NCBI RefSeq assembly: GCF_026210795.1
Contig: NC_089436.1
Coordinates: 1,178,001-1,242,000 of the forward strand
Origin: Rhizophagus irregularis
Lineage: Eukaryota; Glomeromycota; Glomeromycetes; Glomerales; Glomeraceae
Direction: 5' to 3'
DNA length: 64,000 bases
The position numbers were made by a program, and so were the translations under genes. The first letter of the stretch is position 1; each line of letters opens with the position of its first letter. Shown piece after piece: positions 10,739-19,338 of this stretch. The notes under the pieces are model-generated. The model saw only the letters and a program-made list of their open reading frames with translations, did not search any database and was not told where the DNA came from.

Positions 10739-12600
10739 AATTAGAAATTTTCTTTTTAATTTATTAAAATGGTCAAAAAAATAAATAAAAGTATAATATT
10801 ACTCCATTATTATTAAAAAGAACTTAATACAGTATCTTTTATTTTCTGCTGAATGTTATTCTCTTTCTCAATTAATTCTTTCACTTGAATATTATCCTTT
10901 GTGCTTTCTACGTGACTTCATAAAGTGCACGTACTAATGCGTTTACTGTATCGTAAAAGAATAAAATTAGAAAATGAACAATGCATTAATTGATATGTTT
11001 TTTGATAATTTGAATATGGATAACAATCACAATATCTATTGTTAAAGTCACAAACACCAACTGGTATTAAAAAAAAATTTTAGGGGAAAAAAATGATAAG
11101 TCAAATAAATATGAAGTGAGAATATCTTTCTTTAAAACAAAAGAAAAAAAAAGTTTTAGTTTTAAGACTGTCAATTTTTCAGTATACTTTTTTCTGGTAA
11201 CAAATAATAGATAGGCCAATAAGTCTTAACACAGAATCTTACAATCCAATCTGCTTATAATTGCTTTCGTGGAAACCTTAGAACCAAAGAGAATTAAAAG
11301 TATGCTTAATTGAGAAAAGCTCGCCAAAGATACATTGAATGCTCATTTGATAGGATAAATGCTTATTAGTTAATTTCATGTGATTTTTCTTTCAGCCCAA
11401 CCAATGAATTTATAAATGCCGATGGCACATGACTTGGAAATTAAAGTATCCTTGTTCATATGTTGAAGCAGTGATGGAAAGCGGAAAGGCTATTTCTGAA
11501 TTTTTGGGCAGCATTTATTATAAAAGTTGCTGGTGTTAAGGGAATTAAATGGTTAGTTTTTAAGTTCTTTTTTTTCTAGATGATGTTTTATCCATTCTTG
11601 AATTTAATTATCATAACTTTTCTGGCGAGTTTTTTGAATTGAAATCATTATTAACTTGATCATTATGAGAAGCGATTTGTTTATAAATTATAAAATTATT
11701 ATATATTTTTTTTTTTAAGAAAAAAAGCTTTTGTTAAGGCTTCATTTAATAGTTCATTATTTTATTAAACATAGAATATCATTTACGTACTTTAAAAATA
11801 AAATAAAAATACCAATCATGATTATTATGAAATAGTTTGAATTAAAGGTCAATGTAAATTTAAAACTGTAAGGAGTTTTTTGCTTGAAGGCTACATGCTT
11901 ACATCAGTACCAAAAAAATTCAACATATGGTTTTTTAAAACTTTTTTGGTTACAGGAATCACAATACAATAACAATTATTTTTTTAGGTCTAGTAAAACG
12001 AGAATTACTACTTCGCCGCAACTTTTTTTATTATGGTTGTATGATAACCTAAAGTAATGTAATTCTTTATGCTCAATTTCTAGCAGTACCTTACCAATTT
12101 TTTTTTAAAAAAATATTCCATCAATATGAAATTTATAATGATTATAATAATTGGAGAAACTTACTTATTAATAAATTTAATCTACGTAACAACAATACTT
12201 TCAAAAAATTTCAATTCCTGATTGAATCAAGTTTTATATCATTTAGAAATGAAACACAAGGAGTTATGAATAATAATATATATAATGAGAATTATTGAAT
12301 TTTAAACTTTAATTCCGGCTGAAATTGGTTATAGCTTTATCAAGTCAAATTTATTCGCTATATCAAGTATTATTATCGTTATTTATAAAAATCTCCCGCT
12401 TTAACAAGCAAGACAAACAAACAACGATAAAAATACATAATATACTTATCATCGTAATTAGTTCAAGCTTCCAATAAAATTATCATTTTACGTCAAATTG
12501 ATCATTATCGTTATCTAATTGACAATTACTTAAAAAAATACATTCTATCAATATGAAATTTAAATTTATTTTATCATTCGAAAAATTTAATTTCGACCAC
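10739..12600. other. intergenic, no supported gene
   Basis: AT-rich sequence without a supported coding region. Around 11400-11560 a short patch reads like a very decayed transposase (FWAAFIIKVAGVKG, compare the FWA/WGC block of Tc1-like enzymes), but the match is too weak to call. Confidence 0.4.
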
Positions 12601-12909
12601 TTACTTTTTAATAAATTCTACATAATATTTTTTTTTCCATTCTTCAGCAACTTCTATTTGGGTATAAAATAATTCTTTCCATTCATTTACTATTTCCATA
12701 TTTTTTTGGTAATTATTAGTAACATTTTTAAATTTCATATTTAGTTCTTTTATCGTTCTTTTATTTCTTGCAATTTCCAATACTAATCCAATATTTTTAT
12801 GCTGAGCAATATCAAACATTCCTGACCAAAATTTCTTTTTGAAACTTAAGGTTCTTCTTTTTTCTTTTGATTTTGTGTAACTTTTCTCGCGTTTATTGTA
12901 TCGGGTCAT
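12601..12909 (-). CDS. small basic coiled-coil protein, hypothetical
   Basis: From the ATG at 12909 the frame gives 102 residues, Lys-rich at the N-terminus (KREKSYTKSKEKRR) and helical with coiled-coil character at the C-terminus (EWKELFYTQIEVAEEWKKKY). A TCTATCTTTCAG acceptor-like sequence ends exactly before the ATG, so this may be the coding exon after a 5' UTR intron. Upstream on the same strand, at 13075-13110, is a motif also found at 17758-17782. No domain recognised. Confidence 0.45.
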   Translation of the reverse strand: MTRYNKREKSYTKSKEKRRTLSFKKKFWSGMFDIAQHKNIGLVLEIARNKRTIKELNMKFKNVTNNYQKNMEIVNEWKELFYTQIEVAEEWKKKYYVEFIKK

Positions 12910-13077
12910 CTGAAAGATAGAGAATAACGAATATTGTGCGCGCAAGGTAATTGTAAGGAAAAAAAATAGGAAAAAAAAATGGGATAGTACAAAAAGAACG
13001 AATTACTATTACTCCTGAATACGAAAACAAAATAAAATAAAATAAACAAGAGAAATAATAGCAAGTGGTGGGCATGA

Positions 13078-13112
13078 GTGTGCCGTTAAGCCCAATCTCA
13101 CCTTATTGATCA
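13078..13112 (-). promoter_or_regulatory. shared motif upstream of small-gene units (copy 1)
   Basis: The minus strand reads GATCAATAAGGTGAGATTGG followed by GC. The same word occurs on the plus strand at 17761-17782. Both are surrounded by AAAGGA a few bases upstream. Long exact matches are unexpected in this background. It may be a promoter element or a relic of the duplicated unit; function not shown. Confidence 0.4.
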
Positions 13113-13378
13113 GTCCTTTATGAATTTAGATTGAGAGTAATTTTCGTATATTGGTTGTATTTATACAAAATCAATATTTCAATTGATTTACGAAAAAAAA
13201 GAAAGAGAGAAACTCAGATTCCCACTAAAGTAAGTTTACACGTTTTTTCGGGCAACTTGATAAGAACAACAGCATTTATGCATAGTTTCTTAGTTTTATT
13301 TGGAAAAAACAATTTTTGGAAGTCACGTGATACTATACCAATCAAAACAAAGTTTTAGAACGAGTATAATCGCATGAG

Positions 13379-13425
13379 TTCCCAAAGTTCCCAAAGTTTC
13401 CATAGTTTCTATAATTTCCAATTTC
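13379..13425. repeat. 9-mer tandem repeat TTTCCAAAG, array 1
   Basis: About four imperfect copies of CCAAAGTTT/CCATAGTTT follow GAACGAGTATAATCGCA. The same anchor precedes a longer array at 18270-18365, and a short array is at 13664-13690. The arrays bracket the patch of small genes. Confidence 0.6.
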
Positions 13426-13534
13426 CCGATCTCATATTATGATTCTTTTGCGCGTAAAAACCATACTACGCATATTCTTTGATTAGTTCATAAAGTTTGT
13501 TTTTAAAAATTAGGTAATTCTTATAAATTAAATA

Positions 13535-13645
13535 AAAACAACGAGATCAAAATAAACTTTTGAAACTATAACTTTATTAAATTCAAAATTATTACAATAA
13601 GGAATAGAGAAATAAAAAGAAAAGAAAAAATATTGGAAAAATCTA
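13535..13645 (-). repeat. shared 3' flank of the WDGS-type genes, copy 1
   Basis: The block CAACGAGATCAAAA, then ATAACTTTATTAA and AAAATTATTACAATAA, recurs at 16458-16590. On the minus strand it carries AATAAAGTTATA, a plausible poly(A) signal. In both places it lies downstream of a minus-strand member of the WDGS-type family, so it is probably conserved 3' UTR. Confidence 0.55.
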
Positions 13646-13921
13646 TAATGTTACACAACCACCAAAGTTTCCAAAGTTTCCAAATTCAGTTTTGAAGAGT
13701 ATCGTTATTAAAATATCAGAGAGTTATAAAAGAAATAACATTTGAAATTTTCGAAAGGACAATTAGCTGTTCAATACTATTTACTAGTACAGCCGATTTT
13801 GAGTTTTGATTCATTTTAAAAATTGGTCGATTTTGTGAGATAAATATTATATTTCAAACTGACAAACGAAATTATTAAAATCCACTACTCCAATCAAATT
13901 TTCTATCATATAATTGGCTTT

Positions 13922-14269
13922 TTAAACGTGATCATCTTCAAATACGTTTTCGCCACCAACCACGATACTACTTAGGCATCTATCTTCTGATATTGGTTGA
14001 ATAAAATATGTACTATTTTCTTTTTCGAAATTGTTATTGTTCCATAAAGATAAAATCTCATTTTTGACTACATAAAAACGGTGATAAAAAATATCACGAG
14101 TTTCATCCATTTTTTTGTAGTGTATTACTTCTGAACCGTCCCATAATGTAAAATATAAATTTTTAACGTCAATGAACCGATTGTTAAAAATAATTGAAAA
14201 AGTTCTTCCGGGTCATAATTGATATTATTATGAAGGTATTGACGTAAAAGATCATGATAATGTTCTGAT
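13922..14269 (-). pseudogene. WDGS-type family member, broken
   Basis: After an acceptor-like TTTTAATAG the minus strand encodes SEHYHDLLRQYLHNN..NYDPEELFQ, then shifts frame near 14195 and continues with FIDVKNLYFTLWDGSEVIHY, FYHRFYVVKNEILSLWNN and SEDRCLSSIVV to a stop at 13922. The two parts are in different frames, so the gene is broken or an intron has been missed. An upstream fragment at about 14300-14345 reads AWDGSSVTSWTRYDYYYN, a second WDGS module. The same module (VWNGDSDDRYDYFDR) is in the gene at 16758-17267. Function unknown. Confidence 0.5.
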
Positions 14270-14420
14270 CTATTAAAAAAAAAGTGTAATATATGTTATA
14301 ATAATAATCGTATCGTGTCCAACTTGTTACGCTTGAACCATCCCATGCATAAGGTCATTTCCTCAGGGAAGATATGTAGTTTATTTAATAAAGCTTTAGT
14401 TGAGTTTTTGATTGAAGCAT
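14150..14420. repeat. direct repeat unit A (partner 15140-15375)
   Basis: The unit contains CCGGGTCATAATTGATATT, CGTATCGTGTCCAAC, GTTACGCTTGAACCATCC, AGGTCATTTCC and TTTATTTAATAAAGCTTTAG, all of which recur in order at 15140-15375. The two units flank the gene at 14673-15020 in the same orientation, so the block was duplicated around it. Confidence 0.7.
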
Positions 14421-14672
14421 TCATTTTAATAAAGATTAGCATTTATTTTATCAAATTTTTAGCCGTCATATTTATAATTTATGATTTATCGATGTACTAT
14501 TTAAATTTCCTTCAATCGATTCCTGTTAAAGAACAAGTTCTTTGTTAATAGAAAATTTATTATTTATTAGCATTACTAAACAAAGTATTTTAACTTTCCT
14601 TATAAATAATGCAGGTATAAAAAGTCCATAGTTCATTCTCATCACTCTAATAAATTATAAAATTAAAGAAAT

Positions 14673-15020
14673 ATGTCTCAAGAAATTGAACATTTTTACT
14701 CTCGAAATCGAAATTATCCTAACGCTCAAGTTCCTTTGACTAGCATTGAGCAAGATTTTTATACTGAGCAATCTCGGCAAAATGATAAGCAAAATTTCAA
14801 TAAACATAAAGAGAATACTCGGTTAGAAAGAATGCGTACTTATTATTATCAAACTACAATTCATGCTTTAGAAAAACTCATTGATTTACAATTTCAAATA
14901 ATTAATAGACAAGACAGATTTATCAATTCTTTATGTTTTGTCTTTGGATTAAATTTTGTTATAATTTTATTCTTTATAGTTTTATTTGTTCTAAAATTTC
15001 AATGTAATTTCAAAAATTAA
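14673..15020 (+). CDS. small tail-anchored-like protein, hypothetical
   Basis: ATG at 14673 gives 115 residues. The first 80 are hydrophilic and helix-prone (MSQEIEHFYSRNRNYPN...RLERMRTYYYQTTIHALEKL); a single strong membrane segment lies at about 88-108 with only a few residues after it, the layout of a tail-anchored protein. A second locus starting MSQEIE lies at 18423. No domain recognised. It sits between two direct repeat units. Confidence 0.6.
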   Translation: MSQEIEHFYSRNRNYPNAQVPLTSIEQDFYTEQSRQNDKQNFNKHKENTRLERMRTYYYQTTIHALEKLIDLQFQIINRQDRFINSLCFVFGLNFVIILFFIVLFVLKFQCNFKN

Positions 15021-15139
15021 TTATTACATGGCGGGTGCAGCTCTTGATAAGCTTACAGAAATTAGAAAAGTTTCATTTTTTGATATATTTAATTTTTTTA
15101 TGCAAAAAAGAACTTCGTATTAGTTAATACTAGTTGATT

Positions 15140-15375
15140 AAGAAATATTTAAAAGTTTTTCCGGGTCATAATTGATATTTTATGAAGTTATTGACGTAAA
15201 TGTAATGATAATGTTTTGATCTATTAAAAGAAAACATTAAAATATGTTTGTATAATAATCATATCGTGTCTAACATGTTACGCTTGAACCATCCTATAAG
15301 GTTATTTGGTATTTCACAAGGTTATTTCCCCTGGGAAGATTTGTTTTTTATTTAATAAAGCTTTAGTTGGTTTTC
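15140..15375. repeat. direct repeat unit B with decayed WDGS-family exon
   Basis: Second copy of the unit at 14150-14420. On the minus strand the exon corresponding to SEHYHD is present (SKHYHY, about 15230) but a one-base shift destroys the frame straight after. It is therefore more decayed than unit A. Confidence 0.6.
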
Positions 15376-15433
15376 TAGTATGATAATAATCTTTAATTCT
15401 AGTTAAAGAATAATTTTTATAAAGCGCTTTATT

Positions 15434-15925
15434 TTACTGTCTAAAATTAGTAAAATTAACTTTTTCAAGATAATCAACTCTTTCTTCAAGAATATCAAGT
15501 TTTTTTTCAATCTCAATATTGATAATACACGTTAATTTTTCATACTCAGCCTTAAGATAATTAATGCAATTCTCATGACTCTCATATATATTCGTCTGAA
15601 CAATCATCGAGATTATTAAGAATTTTCTGAATATAAATAATATTTTCCATATTGTTAAGAAGAGTGCTGTAATCGACTTTGTTATCTTTCTTTTCAAGAA
15701 TTTCAAGTTTTTTTCATTTTCCTTTAATAACGTAGATAGGTTGAAATTATTTCGCGTTTCTTCATTAGCTTTATTAGTCATTTCTTCTAGCCTCTTCCTT
15801 AGAAAAAAGATACAATTATCTTTTTCTTGTGATTCCTTATTAACTTTAAAAGTCATTTCCTCCAGATTTTTCTTAAGAGATGAGATTTGGTTTTCTTTTG
15901 CTGTCAATGATGCATATAGTATCAT
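15434..15925 (-). CDS. coiled-coil protein, probably with two compensating frameshifts
   Basis: An ATG-initiated 163-residue frame. Residues 1-75 and 115-163 are heptad-rich coiled coil (SSLKKNLEEMTFKVNKE, FLRKRLEEMTNKANEE, YLKAEYEKLTCIINIEIEKK). The middle (about 80-112) is an odd hydrophobic stretch. In the neighbouring frame the same DNA (about 15600-15705) reads EKKDNKVDYSTLLNN and YIQKILNNLDDCSDEYI, which fits the coiled coil far better. I infer an ancestral continuous coil in which a pair of indels now yields a spurious membrane-like segment. Product unknown. Confidence 0.45.
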   Translation of the reverse strand: MILYASLTAKENQISSLKKNLEEMTFKVNKESQEKDNCIFFLRKRLEEMTNKANEETRNNFNLSTLLKENEKNLKFLKRKITKSITALFLTIWKILFIFRKFLIISMIVQTNIYESHENCINYLKAEYEKLTCIINIEIEKKLDILEERVDYLEKVNFTNFRQ

Positions 15926-15947
15926 ATTTTTTTCTGATTTTATATGA

Positions 15948-16757
15948 GAACTGAACTGAAATAGTTAATATTGATTCAAAATTTAATATTACTCTATTTA
16001 TTACTACTTACGTGTATTTTTCGTTATAAAGCATATTTAAGTATTGTTGGCTACAGTAAAAAATTATTTTATTATTATGAAAATAATATTAAATAGAGAA
16101 AGAAATTACAAACTTTATAAATTGAGCCGAAGTTAATTCCCTTTTTAGAATTTCGTTATCAGCACGCGTTAAATGGAAGATTAATAATTAATTAATTTAT
16201 TAAATTAATCTTTATTCGTTATTTGAAAAATATTTACATAATTCGTTGAATATTCTCCATCGTTAAATTTCGCAGGGCTAAAACGATCTGATCATAGAGT
16301 ATTTTAATATACTGAATTTCAATCTAATTAGAAAGCTCAAACAAAGAAAACTATTTTGCATTAATATAGTAACAAATATCTAGTAGAATTTCCATTTTAA
16401 ATGAATTCTCGATCTTTATGAATTGAAATTATTTGATCAGAGGTCTCATACATTCAACGAGATCAAAAATAGCTTTTCGAGTATACTTAATTATAACTTT
16501 ATTAACGTTAAATTTAAAAATTATTACAATAAAAAGATTGGTTAAAATTGTATTAAACGGAATAAAAAAATAAAAAGAAAAATCGATATTTATAATATTA
16601 TACTTGTAATTAACTATATACTTAGTTTAAAATATTTTAAAATTCAAGAAAAGTACAGAATTTTCCGTTTGCGTTCGAACCAAACGAGTAAGAATTTATA
16701 TTATTTTTATTTGAAGTCCCAAATTTAAAAGACAACTATGAATGTACAAAGGAATTA
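15948..16757. other. intergenic, no gene
   Basis: AT-rich spacer. 16458-16590 holds the second copy of the 3' flank block seen at 13535-13645, including AATAAAGTTATA on the minus strand; nothing else is supported. Confidence 0.5.
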
Positions 16758-17267
16758 TTATCTACTTTGCTTAAAATTTCGTTGTATATTTTGGATCGAA
16801 CCGTTACGATTATAAGAGATTCTATCAAAATAATCATAACGGTCGTCGCTGTCACCGTTCCAGACTGAAATTGACCTTATTTCGGAAACAGGAGCGATAG
16901 TAAGGTCGGTGTTGATACCGTAATCGTTATAATGAATAAGGTCGTTATTCGATAATTCAGTCTGTACATACTTCGTTTCCTTCGTTTCCTCCAAATTGTC
17001 TCTAAAAAAAAAATTGTAAGTTTCAGAGTATGAAGCTAGTGAACTCAAATCGCATAACGAGAGCCCTCGACCATATCCTACTCCTTACTTATTTTTCTGT
17101 GAATATTTTAACTTCCTTTTATATTTTTTTAAGTAAAACGAATTTTTTTTACTTTTACGCGACTTTCTTCGATTGTTTTGTATTGAAGATACCAATTCTC
17201 CTTGAGAATTATTAATAATATTTCGAATTTTTAGACTTTCGCGTCGAGTAATCCTGTCGCAAGGCAT
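16758..17267 (-). CDS. two-exon small basic/acidic protein, WDGS-type family
   Basis: I join 17267-17089 and 17001-16758 (140 residues). The intron of 87 nt has a GTAAGG donor and a TTTTTTTTTTAG acceptor, and the phases match. The N-terminal half is very basic (NNRRKSRKSKKNSFYLKKYK). The C-terminal half is polar and acidic with LIHYNDYGINTDL and VWNGDSDDRYDYFDR. The last motif resembles WDGSSVTSWTRYDYYYN in the broken copy near 14.3 kb. The shared downstream block with a poly(A) signal at 16458-16590 supports a real transcript. No known domain. Confidence 0.55.
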
Positions 17268-17757
17268 ATTTTAATAGGAATAATATTGTATCATATTCAA
17301 TGAAAGAAATTAATAAATGAGAATGAGCTTATTATATAATAAATTAATTGATCGAAAATCCGTACGATCATTACTTTTAATGGCAAATAATTCGTTTTTT
17401 ACTCTTCTTGAATCTCAAGAATACATGTGAAACTAAAATCTTAATAACATGTCTCATATTTTTTTATTTGTAAAGAAAAGCAGATTGAGTAAAAATTCAC
17501 AGGAAAACTTTCCAGGTCCCATGAAATATTGTTTTTAGATTTTGTGGATTATGATGTTATGTTGATATTAGATAAACTTGACCAAGTGGAAAAAGTATAT
17601 ATTATTTTTTATTTTTGATGATATTAATGCTGTAAATTTGTTTGACGTCGTGTTCAATCACGTGACTTCTAAAAATCGTTTTTAAATTTGTATAAATACA
17701 ATAAATACAACAAATATACGAAACGTCGAAAAGTACTCTTTAAAGGATCTCAATAAG

Positions 17758-17790
17758 ATCAATAAGGTGAGATTGGGCACTTCAGCGCTG
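17758..17790 (+). promoter_or_regulatory. shared motif (copy 2)
   Basis: AAGATCAATAAGGTGAGATT followed by GGGC matches the minus-strand motif at 13078-13112. AAAGGATC lies just upstream as in the other copy. No gene start is evident within 100 bp downstream, so this may be the orphan promoter of a deleted unit. Confidence 0.35.
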
Positions 17791-17902
17791 GCTACAAGCG
17801 TCCTTTAAAACCGACTCGGGCATTCATTATGATTGGCTAAGGATCATGTGATTATACATGACAGCAGTCATTAATTTTTGGTGGAGTAATTTTTTTCTTT
17901 AG

Positions 17903-18215
17903 GATTCCATATCAACTTGTCATAAAAATTTTTTGTAACCTTTGCCATAACCCAACTTTCAATAGTACAGTTTTTAAAATTTATAATATCTAGATTAGAA
18001 ATACTCCAAAATTTGTCAATAGATATCCTATTATTAATTAATTCGATTTTCTTGAGATTATAATTGTTATATAAACTAAAAACGGTATTGTTATATTATT
18101 CCATTTCCAATTTTTAAATATTAAGACATTTAATTTTGTATAATTGTTAATTAAAGCTTTTATATAAATAACGAATGTTTCCAATTGAAAATTATGGTCT
18201 AGAAATTCAACTTCA
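17903..18215 (-). pseudogene. F-box/LRR-type protein fragment
   Basis: The minus strand encodes leucine-rich-repeat-like segments: EFLDHNFQLETFVIYIKALI, KLNVLIFKNWKWNN, then after a frameshift near 18085-18100 NLKKIELINNR, ISNLDIINFKNCTIESWV. The spacing of L..L.L..N/C is typical of the large LRR families of these fungi. No F-box is seen, and there is no start codon, so it is a fragment. Confidence 0.5.
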
Positions 18216-18269
18216 ATAACGATAATGATAAAATAAAAATAATAAGTAAAATTAGAACGAGTATAATTG

Positions 18270-18365
18270 CAAGTTTCCAAAGTTTCCAAAGTTTCCATAG
18301 TTTCCATAGTTTCCATAAGTATTCGAAGTTTCCTTAAGTATTCGAAGTTTCCAAAGTTTCCAAAA
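18270..18365. repeat. 9-mer tandem repeat TTTCCAAAG, array 2
   Basis: Nine or more imperfect units of GTTTCCAAA/GTTTCCATA with an interspersed GTATTCGAA variant (twice). It follows the anchor GAACGAGTATAATTGCA, which also precedes the array at 13379. On the minus strand it yields a MET/LET-rich frame that I regard as spurious. Confidence 0.7.
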
Positions 18366-18422
18366 AACAAGTTTCATTTGATTACGTAATTAATAAATAA
18401 TTCGGGTAATTATGGTTACAGA

Positions 18423-18512
18423 ATGTCTCAAGAAATTGAAACAAAAATAAATAAAGAATCTATATATGGAACTGATCGGAGGTACAGAAGTGATAAGCTA
18501 CTTGGATATTAA
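18423..18512 (+). pseudogene. truncated relative of the 14673 gene
   Basis: The frame starts MSQEIE, as does the gene at 14673-15020, but stops after 29 residues and lacks the membrane segment. It is likely a decayed paralogue or an isolated first exon. Confidence 0.35.
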
Positions 18513-18639
18513 AGTGATGATATTTTGAAAGAAGGTATTTTAAATAAATATAGTTAAATGAATTTTGTTCTTCAAAAATTTTTTAATTATATGCATCGCG
18601 CGCATTAAATATTTTTATAAAAATGTAGATACCATTCTT

Positions 18640-18775
18640 GGCGAAATGTTGAATTCGCTTCAGCAAAGAGTTCTTCGGCAAAATGTCCATTCACGACAGC
18701 GAAATGGCTATTCGATGAAATGATACTTCAGCGAAATTTCACTTCGGTGAAATGGGCTTCGGCGAAAGTGTCCGG
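18640..18775. repeat. degenerate TTCGGCGAAATG short-period repeat
   Basis: The words GGCGAAATG, GGCAAAATG, AGCGAAATG, GGTGAAATG and GGCGAAAG recur about every 14-20 bp, each preceded by TTC. The same sort of pattern, more decayed, is at 32640-32790. No coding meaning seen. Confidence 0.6.
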
Positions 18776-19338
18776 TTACCAATACAATTCATACAAAAAA
18801 CTTTTTAAATTAATATTATGTTCAAATTTATCAATTTTTAAGAATAAAATACTTTTATTGAATATTTTTATTAGATAGAAAGATTAATAATAATTCTATT
18901 TTTGGTTGATAATAGGCCAATATGTTATATTATTTTATATTAGATACAGTATAGAATAACAAATTGTTGTTTTATATATTTCTTATATATTTGGCATTTT
19001 TTTCAACGTATTGTTTATGTTATATTATAAGAGCATAGCCACAATCACATAATAGAGAGTTAACAGTCAAATGTTCAAATAGTTTTCGTAATAAAAATAG
19101 ACTGAAAATCATTCCATGTGACAATTATGCACAACCCTAACCCACCTGATCATCACATGTACATATTCGGATTCATGTGGATAAATTTCTGCAAATCTAT
19201 TAATAGAGAACTAATAGAAAGTGACTATTCCGAAACATTTAGCCTTTCGGCAAATATTGATTGCCGAAATCAAAACTGTTAAATATTGATTCATGAGAAA
19301 AGCCGAAAAATGAGAGTTTCATTTTTTAAATTCAAGAA
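18776..19338. other. upstream region of kinase copy 2
   Basis: AT-rich; no gene. Near 19240-19310 are CGGCAAATATTGATTGCCG-type words related to the element at 19979-20222. TTTTTTAAATTCAAGAA lies directly before the ATG of copy 2. Confidence 0.4.

Noticed and set aside
11400-11560. Possible decayed transposase
   Set aside because: Only a FWAAF-like stretch is suggestive; there are no catalytic-residue blocks, unlike the relic at 37.1 kb.
13131-13358. 75-codon plus-strand frame
   Set aside because: Starts with a non-ATG codon; composition looks random.
13379-18365. CRISPR-like arrays of short repeats
   Set aside because: The units are contiguous 9-mers without spacers, in a spliced eukaryotic genome.
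18038-18370. 110-codon minus-strand frame rich in MET/LET repeats
   Set aside because: The N-terminal part is the translation of the TTTCCAAAG tandem array; only the C-terminal part is LRR-like, and that continues in another frame.
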